A model generated the notes under the pieces. The model was not told where the DNA came from, made no database searches, and was given only the letters and a program-made list of their open reading frames with translations. The translations under genes and the position numbers were made by a program. Shown in pieces: positions 10,020 to 24,129 of a stretch of DNA of 46,923 nt. This stretch comes from Acephala macrosclerotiorum (taxonomy: Eukaryota > Ascomycota > Leotiomycetes > Helotiales > Mollisiaceae): contig MU119555.1 in NCBI GenBank assembly GCA_014904845.1, forward strand, positions 1 through 46,923, written 5' to 3'. The stretch's first letter is position 1; each line of letters starts with the position of its first letter.

Positions 10020-13000
10020 CTATAAAAATATTTTTAAATATACGAATTTATTTTCTCGAATTAATAATAAATCAATCGATTTTAATCTCATTATAACATT
10101 TTATAAAACTTATTTTATTATTCGCTTTTTATACGATTTAAAATTCGTATTTAATATTTCTATTATTACTTTCTTTTAAATTAATAATTTATTAATTAAA
10201 ATTAAAAAATTTACAATTAATTTTAATTCAATAATCTTAAAAATATTTATTAAAAAAACTCGATAAAATATATTCGTAAACAATTTTGAATTAACGTTTA
10301 TAATTTATAAAAATAATAATTTTTATTTTTGCAATTTAATTAATTTTTATAATTACTATAAAAAATCGTATTATATGAAAATCAAATATTAAATAAAAAA
10401 AATTTATTTTAAAAAAAAATTCAATAAAAAAAATAATAATAAATAAAAACGAACAAATAATAATAATAATTTTTACAAATAAAATTAATTTTTTAATTTT
10501 TTAAAAACTTTATAATTAAAATTTTTTTTATAATAAATACAAACGCAATTATAATCGATTATAATATTATTTATTTAATTATTAATATTGAATAAAAAAA
10601 AAATTTATATTCGAACGAATTCAAAATTTGAAATGTAATTTTCAATTTTTTAAATTACATATTACAAATTTTTTTTTTCAAAATTCAAATTACAATTAAT
10701 AATTTTATTCGAAATTTTTTTTTTTTTCTTTTAATAAAATAAATCGTTTACAATTATTTTTTTATTATTAATAAAATTAATCGTCAAATTTTTAAATTTT
10801 TTAAATCGAAAATACGTTTTTAATTTTTTTACAAAATTAAATTTTATTTTTATTATAATTATTAATTAATTCGTTTTCGATTAAATATTATATAAATCGA
10901 ATATATTTTTTATTATTTTTTTTTTTTAAATAATACAATAGAATTAACAATTTTATTAAATTTGAAAATAAAAAAATTATTATTATTTTAATTTTAAATT
11001 TTAATAATATATTAATTATTTTAATTTTTATAAATATCAAATATTATTTGTTTATAAAATTATTTAATTTGATTTCAATTTTATAATTATTTTAAAAAAA
11101 TTACAAAATTTCAATAATTCGAAATTTTATTTTATAAAAAGTAAATTTTTATACAATTAATATTATTACTAAAAACATTTTTTAATTTTTTAATCAGATT
11201 ACTATATAATTTTTTTTTTCTTTTTTCAATACAATTCAATTTCTATTAAAAATTATTAATTTTTTTAATTTTTTTTTTATTGAAATTTCATATTTTTATT
11301 ATTTTTATACTTTTATACAAATAAATTTTAAACGATTTTTATTTTTTTATTTAATATTAATTATTTTCTTTTTATCTCGAAATATATATTTTTTATTATC
11401 AATTATTAATTTCTCGCGAAACGTTTTAAATTATTTTATATTTTAAAAATATATTAAATTAAAATAAATAAATTTTTTTAATATAAACGATTTAAATATA
11501 TTAAAAAACAAAATTTCAATCAATTAATAAAAATAATAAATAATATTAATTTTAAAAAATAAATCGTCGATTATTTTATTTATTTTAAAAAATATTTTGA
11601 ATATTAAAATTTATAATATATTATTTATTATTTTCGTAATAATAAAAAAAAAAAATATATCGTTAATAAATTTTAAAGAATTTTATTAAAAAATAGTATC
11701 GTATAAAAAATTATTAAATCGTATACTTTAAAAATAAACGATTTAATTAAATACTTTAAACAAATTATTTAATATATCGTAATATTTATTTTAAAAAAAA
11801 CGATTTTGATTTCAAATTTTAATTAAAAACAATTTAATATATTATATATACGTATATATATAAATTTTACTTTATTTTCGATTTAAATACTATTTTTTAT
11901 AACGTTTTTTATAATAGTTTTTTTTATTATAATTATATAAAAAATTTCGATTCGATTATTTATTATAATAATTCGAAAAAACAATAAAAATTACAAAATA
12001 AAATAACTCGAAAAAAATTTATAAATTTTAAAAAAAAAAAAAAAATTTATTAAATTTTTAAATTAAATAATAAAATTATTTACAATATTGCAATTAAAAC
12101 TATTAAATAAATTTAATAAAAAAAGTTTATAAAAAAAAATAATAAAAAAAAAATTATTATTATAATTTTTTTTTTCGATCTTAAAAAATTTATTATTTAT
12201 CGAAAAAAAATTTTTTCGTACTATTTAAAACGACAATTTTTATTTTAAATTTTTTTTTAATTCGATATTTTAATTTAAACGAAAACGTTTAATAATAAAA
12301 AAAAATTTTATAATCGAAAAATTTATTCTATTTTTAATTTTTTTATTATTTAATAATTTTTTATTATTTAATCATCTAATTACAAAACTAACAATACTAA
12401 TCGAAATTTCTTTTTTTCAATAATTATACTTACAAAACTCGATCGCAAATTACATTATATTTATTTCAATTCAAATAATTAAAATCAAATTCTCAAATTT
12501 TCTACTTTTTCGAATTTCATTTCAATTTACAACGAACGATTTACTTTACTTTCAAACAATTTAATTACTTTATTATCAATCAAACTTTTTTTTTAAACTC
12601 AATAAAAACGTTTTTTAATTAAATTAATTTCTTTAAAAAAATACTTTTTTATTTCGAGAAATTAAAAACAAAAAATTCTAAAAATTAAAATACGATTTAA
12701 ATTACCAAAAAAATAAAAAAAAAAATAAAAAAAATTTATATAAAATTATTTTATCGTATTAACTTATCAATAATTTATATATTTTTTTATCGAATTATTA
12801 TTTGAAAATATTTTACTAAAAAAATTAATGAATGAATTTACTTTTTAAAACTTTAATTTCAAAAAAAATATCAAATACACGAATTAATATATTTATCGTT
12901 TCAAATTACAAATAAATATTTTATCTATCGAAATTAAAATCGAAAATTAAATCGAAACTTTTTTTATTTTAAATAAATATATTTTATTATATTTTCAACG

Positions 13001-14969
13001 AAATAATAATTTTTTCAATTTTTTCAATTTTTAATTTTTTTCTATTTAATTTTTTTTTTTTAATCAAATCTCTTTTTTTACTTTTTTAAATATTATTTTT
13101 TTTATCAAATTCTTCGAATTTCGATTATTACAAAAAATTATAATATTATTATAATAAAAATATTAAAAAACGATAATTATAAAAAAATATAAATTTTTAA
13201 TTAATAATAAAATATAAAATATAATAAATATTTCGAATAATTAAAAATCTCTAACAAAAAAATAAATTTACAATTTTTTTTTTAATATAAAATACAATAA
13301 ATAATAATACAATTTTAATTTCAATAAAACGTTTATTTTTATAATCAAATCTATAAATTATAAAACTATATTTACTTTTATTATTATTTATAATTAAAAA
13401 TTGAAATAAATAAACGTTAAAACGATTTTTTTCTATAATAAAATCGAAAAAAAAATCTATATTAATTTTTTTATCGATTATAACGTTTTCAAAACAATTA
13501 AATTCAATAAAACTTTTTATAATCTCAAATAATCTTTTTAAATATAATACAATATTTTAATTTTTTTTCTCGTCAAATTCCAATTCCAATTATTAAACGT
13601 AAACTTTTCAATCTTTTATCGAAAAAATACAATTATTACTATTTATATCAACAATTTTCTTATTATTAGTAACTCAATAACTAATATCAATAATCTTAAA
13701 AATTACTTTAAATACCGATTTTAAATATTTAATTTCAAATTATACTATTTTTACCTCGAAATAAAAATCAAATAAAACTATTAAAATCGCATTTTTTACA
13801 TTTTCTCAAGAAATTTATTTTCAAAAAATCTTTAAAAATCATTTTATAACGAACTATATCTCGTTTTATACTTCAATAAAAACTTTTAATCGTTTTACTC
13901 TTATTAACGCTTATTATTAAACTAATAACTATTTTCAATACTAATACCAATTTGCGATCAATTTTTTTATATATACTATACTCAATATACGATTCAATTT
14001 AATATTTACAATCTCAATCGTAAATCGATTTATTTTCAACTTTTTCTCAATTCACATATTCGCCGTAAAACGAATTTTTCAATATTTTAAATCTACTCTC
14101 TCTATAAAACTTATCTTTCGAAAATCTATCAAATTTTTAATAAATTACACAAATTCAAATTAAATCAATAATTCGAATATTTAATATTTTATCTTTAAAT
14201 ATATATTTAACGTCGATTTTACGACTACTTTTTAGTTTTTTTAAATATTAATTTACAATTTTAGTTTTTTTTTTATAAAATAAAATATATCAATTAAATA
14301 AACACTATTAAAAAAACTATATAATTATAAAGATTTTTCAAATAAATTTATTCGAATTTAAATTTCGAATTTAATACAATTATTATCTATAAAAACAATC
14401 AAAAAATTATTACTTTAATTAAAAATTCGCAATTCTACGATCAATCAAAGTATATTAATATTCAATATTACTTTATACAAAAAAAAATCGCTAAAAATTA
14501 TATAAAACTAAAATATATCTCAATATTAAAATAAATTGCAAATAATTTTACTAAAATCCTATATTAAAACAAATTTTAAACTTTTAAAAAAATTGCAAAA
14601 ATAAAATAATATAAAATGTTTTTACTCGAAAAAAAATAAAATTTTGATTATTTTTTTTATTTCTCGTTTATTAATTCTAAATCGATCTTTTATCGTTCAA
14701 TAAACATTTTATTTAATTGTTTTCAATATTTTTTCTTTTGTTTATTTTATTGTTCGAACTTTCATTATATTTTAATCTTTTAACTATATTTAATATCGAT
14801 TCAAAATTTCAAATCGAATATTGTTTTCTTTAGTTACTATTTTTTTATAGACTTTTTTTCTTATTGAGTTTTAATTATAATTTATCGAAAGTATATTTTA
14901 ATATTAAACATATAAAAACTAATCTCTATTTTTATATCTAATCTATAAAAACTTTCGTTGAAATAAAAA
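10020..14969 (-). mobile_element. RT-2 internal region, 5' part
   Basis: Continues RT-2 on the other side of the island. 11400-11880 aligns with RT-3 19440-19750, and 14720-14969 is the family leader next to the 5' LTR. Because C survives on the plus strand, the minus (presumed coding) strand keeps its G. Frames are partly legible at 13742-13983: about 80 codons with two stops, including IDRKLVLVLK and KRDIVRYKMIFKDF. A second piece around 13606-13650 reads IVDINSNNCIFS. They lie about 1-1.4 kb from the 5' LTR, a gag-like position, but I cannot assign a domain. Confidence 0.6.
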
Positions 14970-15087
14970 TATTAAAATAAAATTCAATCTCATTTTCTAA
15001 TTTTTTTACTTTATACAAAACATATAAAAAAACTCTATTTTCTTCTTTAAAATATATACAATAAATACTCTATTTTACTTTCTAATA
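14970..15087 (-). repeat. RT-2 5' LTR
   Basis: Plus-strand ends are TATTAAAATAAAATTC and ACTTTCTAATA; the latter is CTAACA with one C-to-T. It abuts TSD ATCGA at 15088-15092. It pairs with 2974-3090. Confidence 0.8.
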
Positions 15088-16085
15088 ATCGATTAATTTT
15101 CTCGTTTTAATAAATCGTTTTAAATAAAAAGTATTTAATATTCGATAAATTCGATTAAAAATTTCTATTTTTTTTCTAATTATTATATTCGTATCGATTT
15201 TTGATAATAAAATAATCTCAACATTATTACTTTTTTTAAATAAACATTTTTTTATTATATATTATTTTAAACGGAAATTATTTATCGTATTTTATTTTAT
15301 AAACGAGTTTTTTATATTAATTGTATTATTTTTAAATTTAAATTTTATAATTAAATATAATTTAAATAATTATTATATAATGTAATTAAAACTATTTATA
15401 GTAAAAATTTTATTAATTTTATAATAAAAATCGAATTAATTTTTTTATTTTTAAAAATTAAAATAAAATTGAAAAAAAAATTTTTTGTAAATTTTTTAAA
15501 TTTTTTAATTATTATTTAAAATCGAATATAATAATATAAATCGCGTATATTAATAAATGAAAGTTTAATTTGAAAAATAAAATACGATATTAAATTTTTT
15601 TTTTTAAAATTTGTTGTAAATACGAAATAAAAACGTTAATAAAATTTTTTTAATCGTTTGAAAATAAGTTTTAAATCGATTTGCGATTAATTAAATTCGT
15701 TTTTTTGTTAATAGTAAAAAATTTTACGAGAAAAAAAAAATTTAAAAATAAAAAAAATTTAATTAATAAATAATTAAAAATCGCGAATAATTATTTCGAC
15801 GTTTAAAAGTAATTTATATATCGTAAAATCGAAAATATTTATAGAATTTGAAAAAAAAACGTAATTCTTTTGAAAATCGACGTTTACGAATCAAAAAATA
15901 TTATTATTATTATTATTTGTAATTAATATTAAATTATAAATTTTATTAAAAATATTAATAAAAATATTAAACGTATTTTAAATAATACTTTCAAAATAAT
16001 AAAATTATTAATTGAAATTTTATTAAATAAAACGATATTAAAATTGTAATTACTCGAATTAAAAAAGTATTTTTTTTGTAAAAAA
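15088..16085 (+). mobile_element. RT-1, second segment
   Basis: Resumes RT-1 exactly where RT-2 interrupted it: 15088-15290 matches the reverse complement of RT-3 17840-18000. From about 15290 it also matches the 3' part of RT-6 (27430-28245). It is cut at 16085 by RT-3 and continues at 23011. No readable protein. Confidence 0.8.
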
Positions 16086-16183
16086 TATTAAAATAAATTT
16101 TTTTTCACTTCTTTTGTATATAAAAAGACTTCGTTCTTTTTATATATTATTGACAAAAAATGCTTATTTTATACTTTTTAACA
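16086..16183 (-). repeat. RT-3 3' LTR
   Basis: 98 bp. On the minus strand it starts TGTTAAAAAGTATAAAATAA and ends in AT-shifted TGATA/TAATA where the consensus has TGACA. Confidence 0.83.
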
Positions 16184-19100
16184 GATTATAAGTTCGAGTT
16201 TCGCACGGAACTATTTATTATTTGAGAATTATTTATTCAATTATTTATTTTTTATAATTCGAAAACTTTATTTATTTATTATTTATTTCTTTTTCTTTTT
16301 ATTTCTATTTCTATTCTTCGAACTTTCGATTATTTCGATTAATTCTTTTCAATTGATTTCACATAAAATTTAAATCAATTAAATTTTATTTATTTACTAT
16401 AAATATAATTAATCAAATTCAAACAAAAAACGATTATTTTTTGAATTTTCATTTTCTTTGAAAAATTCAAAAGAACATAAAATACTTCGATAGTTCAAAC
16501 AATTTCAAATACTCGAGAATTATCTCTCGAAACGATTTAAAACATGTGTATTTTTACTATAGTTCTATTTGTAGTTTTTTTTATCTATTTCAAATTTGAG
16601 TTTTAAGTTACTCTTAGTATTTCAAAATAGTTCGAATACTTTTTTTATTCTACGAATATAAACTTTTTCAATTTTCAAACAAATTTATTTCTTTTTCAAA
16701 TAAATTTATTCTTTTTTTTCTCTAAGTTTAAAACGTTTTCAAGCATTTATTGAACTTTAAATTAAAAAAAGAAAACTCGATATTAATAAGTTTTTTAAAA
16801 TTGAAATAAATCGTAAATACGTTTCAATTTAAATTATTTTAATTTTATTTTATCAAAAAAATCTTTTTATTAATTAAACAATTTAATCGAATTTTAAATT
16901 AAATTTATTTATTTTTATTTTAAAATGTTTTTTAATAAAAAAAACGAAATAAAAAAAAATATAAAATTAATAAAACGCTACGTATTATATTTTTCGATCG
17001 TACTTTTTTTACAAAAAAAATACTTTTTTAATTCGAACAATCGCAATCTCAATATCGTTTTATTTAATGAAATTTCAATTAATAATTTTATTATTTTAAA
17101 AGTATTATTTAAAATACGTTTAATATTTTTATTAATATTTTCGATAAAATTTATAATTTAATATTAATTACAAATAATAATAATAGTATTCTTTCGTTCG
17201 TAAATATCGATTTTTAAAAATATATATATATATTTTTTTAAGTTTTACGAATATTTTCGATTTTATAATATATAAACTATTTTTAAACGTCGAAATAATT
17301 ATTTGTAATTTTCAATTATTTATTAATTTTTTTTTTAATTTTAATTTTTTTTTTTATAGAATTTATTATTATTAATAAAAAAACGAATTTGATTAATTGT
17401 AAATCGATTTAAAAAAAATTTTCAAACGATTAAAAATTTTTTATTAACGTTTTTATTTTATATTTACAATAAATTCTAAAAAAAAAAAATTTAATATTGT
17501 ATTTTATTTTTTAAATTAAAATTTTATTTATTGATATATGCAATTTATATTATTATATTCGATTTTAAATAATAATTAAAAAAATCAAAATATTCGTAAA
17601 AAATTTCTTTTTTAATTTCATTTTAGTTTTTAAAAACGAAAAAAACTAATTCGATTTTTATTATAAAATCGACGAATTTTTTATTATAAGTGATTTTAAT
17701 TATATTATATAATAATTATTTGAATCGTATCTCATTATAAAACTCCAATCTAAAAACGATATAATCGATACAAAAAAACTCGTTTATAAAAAGAAATACA
17801 ATAAATAGTTTTTATTTAAAACAATATATAATAAAAAAAATACTCGTTTGAGAAAAGTAATAACGTCGAAATTGTTTTATTATTAAAAATCGATATAAAT
17901 ATAATAATTAAAAAAAAATTAAAATTTTTTAATCGAATCTATTAAATATTAAATATTTTTTGTTTAAAATAATTTATTAAAACGAAAAAATTGTTTGATT
18001 TTATTACGCGTTTTTACGTTTTTATTTTAATCGAGTATAAAAATATTATCAATTTTTTAAATCAATTTTTTTTAAATCAATAACAAATTAAAAAATCTTT
18101 ATAAAATAATAATTTTTATATTCGTTTAATTAATTTTACGATTTTTTTAAAAATTTAAATTTATATATAAAATTTTTATTACAATATTTTAATAGATTTA
18201 TAATTTTATTTAAACGTTTAACAATTTTGTAATCGAATAAAATACGATAATTCAAAAAACGTTCAACGAAAAATAATAATAGAATTCGTTTATTATTAAA
18301 ATCGAAATCGTTTTTATAGTTAATAATCGTTTATTAAACGCTCGAAATTTTTACAACTATTACAAAAAGCTATATTATATTGAGATCAAATGTTTTATTA
18401 AGTATTTTGATTTTAAGAAAGATTTTAATATTAAAAAAAAGAAAAAAAAAACAATAGAAATCGAATAACGCGAAATTTTTATTTTCAAAAGAATTAAAAT
18501 TTTTAATTGAATTTATATCGTTTTTTATTTTATCTATAGAATTTATTAATATGATTACGATTATAGTTTATAATTTTTAATTTTTAATTATCGATAATAA
18601 ATTAATTTTTATATTCGTTTTTTTTTTTTGGTTTTTTTCTTTTTTATTTAATATAATTTTTTTCGTTTTTATTGAATTTTTTAAAAACGATTAAATTGTT
18701 AATATTAATTACATTAATTATATTATCGTAAATCGATTTCAATTTATTAATTTTCGATTTAATAATTTCGAATTATACGAAAATATAAAAAAATAAATCA
18801 AATTCGAAAAAATTAAAAACGTTTTTATTTTGATTTTAAATTTGAACAACGAACTAACGATATTTACTTTCATTAACATCAAATAATATTTATTTATAAA
18901 ACTATATAATTTTATCTCGATTTTTCAATTTTTTAAAAATAAAATTTTTTGTTTATAATTTTATAAAAATTCAATTTTGTAAATAATCGATAAATACAAA
19001 ATTAACGTTATTATACGAAATAATCTTTAATTTCTCGATTAAATCGAATAATTTTTTTTATATCGTTTTACGATAATCGTTATTCTAATAATTAAAATTT

Positions 19101-22100
19101 CAATTAAATAAAATTTTTATTCGTTTAAATTATTTGAAATTTATACGATTATTTAAAATAAATTTATTTAATATAATCGTATAAATTATCTCGACGTTTA
19201 AAAATTCGATAAATTTTTAATTGATTTTACAATAAAATCTAAAAACGAATTATATATTTACAATATATATATTATACAAAAAAATAAATAGAAATCGTAT
19301 AATTATTTTATTGAATTAAAAAAATATTTAATAAAATTAATTTATTTTAATATAATCGATTTAATTTTCATTAAAAAATTCAATAATAATCGATTTTTCA
19401 TTATTTTTATATATAATAAAATTAAATTAACGCGAATATATATTATTAAATCTAAAAACGAAATTACGAATTATTTTATTTATTTTAAAAACTATTTTAA
19501 GTATTAAAACAAAAAATAAATAATTAAACGATTATAAAATAATAATAAAAAAATATATATATAATTAATAAATTTTATAAAGTTTTAAAAAAAAAATCGA
19601 TTGAAAATTTATTAAATTATATTTATTAAAAATAAATAATTTATTCGAATAATTTAATTAAATTATTTAAAAAAAAAAGCGATTTCTTTTTTTAAAAAAA
19701 TTAATCTCGATTTCAATTTTTAATCAAAAGCAATTAAATATACGTATTATTTCTATTTTCGATTATATTACTTTATAATTAATATATTATTTTTCAAAAT
19801 ATAATACGATAAAAAATTTAATTATAATTATATTAAAATTTTCGATTTTATTATTTATTATTACAATTTTAATAAAAATTAAAAAATCGAAATAAAATCG
19901 TTTAAAATTTTTTAATTAAATATAAAAAAAACTTTTTATATAAAATCTTAAAATTAAATAATCGTATTACTCAAACGATTTCAATTAAAAAAATTAAACG
20001 TATCTTTTGAAATAAATTTATTTCAAAAAACAAATACAAATACGAATTTCGATAATTTATAAATTACTTTATAAATTCAATCAAATTATTAATTTTTATT
20101 TCAATATTAAAATTCGTATCAAAATTCGTTACTTTATTTTATTTACTAATTTCGATATTTTTATTCAATTCAAATTACAAAAAAAAAACAATTAATAACA
20201 AAAAACTAATTTATCAATTATACAAAATCAATTATTTTACTATTATTTATTTTCAATCGTTTAAAATCGAATTCGTTTAAATTAATTCATTTTTTTATTT
20301 TATAATAATTTTTTATTTTTTTAAAAATATTAATCGTTTATTTAATAATATAAAATTAACAATTTTTCGTTTCTCGATTACGTTTTCAATCTATAATCAT
20401 TAAATCGTTTTATTGTTTTTACGCAAATTATCGATTAAATTTTTAACGTAAAAATTCTTTAATCGAATTCAATTAAAACGCTTTTTAATCGAACGATTTT
20501 CTACTAAAAATTTTTTAATTTTCTCGAATAACAAAAAAAAATTACATTTAAAAATTGAAATTTAATTTAAATATCGATAATAAAATCAATTTATTTAATT
20601 TTTTTCTTTATTTTCAATAATTAAATTTTTTTAATTTCATCGATTCATCAAGTTTTCTCTATTTTCAACGATTAAATTTATTTAATTTAATTAAAAAAAA
20701 CTTCGAAAACGAATATTATATATTATTTAATACAAAAAACGAATTCGAAAAATAATAAAAATATTTATAATATTCTTATTTTCAAAAAATTACATTTATT
20801 CTATTCGTCGAAAATAAATCAAATTTCAATATTAAATCGAACTATTCAATTATTATTTTTAATTACTCGTACTTTTAACAGTTTTTCGATTTTTTCAATT
20901 CAATACTAAGTTTATTACTAATACGTACAATTTCTTTCTTTTCTCGTTTTATTTCGCATTTCACGATAAATATTTTCTATTTTTTTTTTTCGATTATATA
21001 AACTCGAATAAACTTTTCAAACTTCGAATATTCAAACAAATTATAAATTGTTTGTAATAAAAACAATAAAAAACGATAATACAAAAAAATAAAAATTTTT
21101 AATAAAAAATAAAATATAAACAAAAATAAAATATTTAAATAATCGTAAATTATTTACAAAAAAATAAATATTTTGAATTAAACGTAATATTACCAAAAAA
21201 AAATTTACGATATAAAATACGATAAATAATTCGCGATTTTAAATAATAATAAAAAAATCGATTTTTATAAAACTTTTATTTCGATAATAAAACTAATAAA
21301 TTATAAAACTATTTTTATTCTTATTATCGTTTATAATTGAAAAATTAATCAAATAAATATAAAAAAAAATTTTTTTTATAAAAAAATCAATATCGAAATT
21401 TATATCGATTTATTTATTAAATATAACGTTTTAAAAATTATTAAATTAAATAAAACTTTATATAATTTTAAATAATTATTTCGTATATAATATAATTTTT
21501 TTATTAATTTTTTTTTTAAATAAAGTTTTAAACTTCTCAATATTAATATTTTTGTTTTTTATCGAAAAAATACAATTATTACTATTTATATTAACGATTT
21601 TTTTATTACTAATAATTCATAAAAAAATATTATTATTATTAATAAAAATTTTAATTTTCATTTCTATATATTCAATCTCGATTTATATTACTTTTATTTA
21701 AATATAAAAATTATTTAAAATCGTTTTTGTCGTTTTTTATATTTTTTATAAACAATTTACCTTTAAAAAATCTTTAAAAATAATAATATATTAATTTACT
21801 CGATCGTTAATACTCTAGTGAAATCAATGATCTATTTAATTTCAATAAAAAAAAACTATTAAATATTGTTTTCTTTTCAATGAATATATTAATCCGCGAT
21901 CGATTTCTTTATATATATTATACTTAGTACGCGATTCGATTTTATTTTTACTATTTCAATTATTAATCGATTCGTTTCAAATTTAATTGAAATATATATA
22001 AAAACAATAAAAAAAATTTTTCGATATATTTAAAATATATTCGATATAAATTTAATCTTTTAAAAATCGATTTAATCGCTTGAAAATTATATCGATTTTA

Positions 22101-22912
22101 ATTGAATTAATAATCGAAATATTAAACGATCAATATTGAAATATATATTTAATATAAAATCGATAATTATCAATTAATTCGTTAAATGTCAATTTACGAT
22201 TTTATTTTTATTTTATGAAATCGAGTATATCGAACAAATAAATATAATTAAAAAAACGATTTAATTTTAAAGTTTCTTTAAATAAATCAATTTCGATAAT
22301 TTAAATATCGATATTATTATTATCCACGAAAATAATTAAAATATTATTGTACTTATAAAGAATTTTTAATTTTATACTCGAATAAAATATATCGATATTT
22401 AATATTATTTCGTTTGTAAAAGAATTATCGAAAAAAAATATATATTTAAAATATATTTATACGTTATAATAAATTGCAAATAAACTAACGAAAATATTAT
22501 TAAAGAAATTGTTTTAAAAGTTTCGAATAATTATAAAAATCGAGTAATTTCTATAATTAAAAAAAAAAAAATTTATTATTAATTAATTATTTGTAGATTG
22601 ATTCGATTTTAATTCGAATATATTCGATTACGATATCGATTTTGTTTATATCTAATTGTTCGAATAATCATTATATAAAATACTTTAAATCAAAATAAAA
22701 TCTTTATTTAAAATTTTGATTTTTATTATCGACGTATTATTATTAGTTTTTATCGCTTTTTTTATTTATTACTTACTATTTTTCTATAAATTTTATTCTT
22801 ATATAGTTTTAATTATAGTTTATTAAAAATGTAATTAAATATCGCATGTAGTATATAGAAACTTTTATATTCGCTCGTTTAAAATATGTAAAAATATTTG
22901 ATCGTATAAAAA

Positions 22913-23010
22913 TATCAAAATAAAACTTTTTCTATTTTTTTTATATATAAAAAAACTTTGCTCTTTTCACATATTATTAACAAAAAATGCTTATCTTATA
23001 CTTTCTAACA
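22913..23010 (-). repeat. RT-3 5' LTR
   Basis: 98 bp; on the minus strand TGTTAGAAAGTATAAGATAA to TTTTATTTTGATA. The adjoining leader (22600-22912) recurs at 24130-24369, 26511-26738 and 44921-45190. No tRNA primer-binding site is recognisable after mutation. Confidence 0.83.
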
Positions 23011-24129
23011 AAAAATACGATCGAAAAATGTAAAATATAACGTTTTATCGATTTTATATTTTTTTTTTTTTTTTAATTTAAATTAAAATTCGTTTATGAT
23101 TATTTTTAATGTTTTGTATTACATATATAAAAAAAATATTTGATTATTATAATAATATTTATAAAAATATTTTCAATTTAATATAATCGAATATTATTAT
23201 AAAAATTTAAAGAGTTTTTTTAATTAATAAAAAAACGCGATAAAAAATAAACGAAAATAAAAAAAATTCGTTTAAAATTTAAATAATAATATTTTTTTTA
23301 TTAAGAAATATTTTAAAATAAAAATAAAAAAAATTCAATTTAAAATTCGATTAAATTATTTAATTAATAAAAAGATTTTTTTATAAAATAAAATAAAATT
23401 AATTTAAATTAAAACGTATTTACGATTTGTTTTAATTTTAAAAAAACTTTTTAACGTCGAATTTTCTTTTTTTGATTTAAAATTCAATAAACGTTTAAAA
23501 ACGTTTTAAAAAAATTTTTAAAAAAAAAAATTTATTTGAAAATTAAAAAATTTTATATTCGTAAAATAAAAAAAATATTCGAATTGTTTTAAAATATTGA
23601 AAATAATATAAAATGTAAACTTAAAATAAATAAAATAAAAATTATAAATAAAATTATAACGAAAATATACATATTTTAAATTATTTCGAAAAATAATTCT
23701 CAAGTATTTAAAATTGTTTAAATTGTTTAAATACTTTATATTGTTTTAAATTTTTTAAAAAAAATAAAAATTTAAAAAAATAATCGTTTTTTAATTAAAT
23801 TTAATTAATTATACTTATTGTAAATAGATAAAATTTAATTAATCTGATTTTTATATGAAATTAATTAAAGAAAATTAATTGAAATAATCGAAAGTTCGAA
23901 AAATGAAAATAAAAAATAAATAAAAAAATAGATAATAAGTAAATAAAGTTTCAAATTGTAAAAAATAAATAATTGAATAAGTAATTTTCAAATAAATAAA
24001 TAATCTCGTGCGAAATTCGAATTTATAATTTGTTAGAAAGTATAAAATGAGTATTTTTTATTATTAATATATAAAAAAAACGAAATTTTTTTAATATACA
24101 AAAAGAGTAAAAAAAATCTTATTTTAATA
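23011..24129 (+). mobile_element. RT-1, third segment with 3' LTR
   Basis: Starts with AAAAATACGATCG, the continuation of the site interrupted at 16085, and ends in a plus-oriented LTR at 24031-24129. The last 200 bp are the same 3' end as in RT-3 (16184-16400, inverted) and RT-6 (29150-29280). RT-1 therefore totals about 5 kb within the window and is 5'-truncated by the window edge. The frame at 23518-23703 is low-complexity F/Y/N/K. Confidence 0.8.
24031..24129 (+). repeat. RT-1 3' LTR
   Basis: TGTTAGAAAGTATAAAATGA to CTTATTTTAATA, 99 bp, plus orientation. The next bases, CGAAT, would be its target duplication, but the other copy lies outside the window. Confidence 0.8.

Larger units (their letters stand above)
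2974..15087 (-). mobile_element. RT-2: LTR retrotransposon inserted in RT-1 and carrying a later 4.5-kb island
   Basis: Both ends carry the family LTR in the same orientation (2974-3090 and 14970-15087). They are bracketed by a perfect 5-bp duplication ATCGA (2969-2973 and 15088-15092). Removing RT-2 restores a sequence matching the uninterrupted RT-3 copy near 18000. Orientation is inferred from the conserved leader next to the 14970 LTR, which makes that the 5' LTR. Total length is 12.1 kb, about 7.5 kb without the island at roughly 5480-10020. On the plus strand C survives in CpA and CpT while G survives almost only in CpG, so mutation hit mainly one strand. Confidence 0.85.
16086..23010 (-). 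mobile_element. RT-3: complete 6.9-kb LTR retrotransposon
   Basis: Two 98-bp LTRs in the same orientation (16086-16183 and 22913-23010) are bracketed by AAAAA (16081-16085 and 23011-23015). The uninterrupted target can be read in RT-6 near 28239-28249. The conserved leader is at about 22600-22912, so the element runs on the minus strand. This is the longest uninterrupted copy and serves as the family reference. All frames are broken by RIP; protein-based assignment to Copia or Gypsy is not possible by eye, though very short LTRs fit Copia somewhat better. Confidence 0.87.

Noticed and set aside
16925..17161. 78-codon plus-strand frame in RT-3
   Set aside because: Antisense to the element, low-complexity, and not open in sister copies as far as I can see.
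23518..23703. 61-codon minus-strand frame in RT-1
   Set aside because: Low-complexity and antisense to the element.
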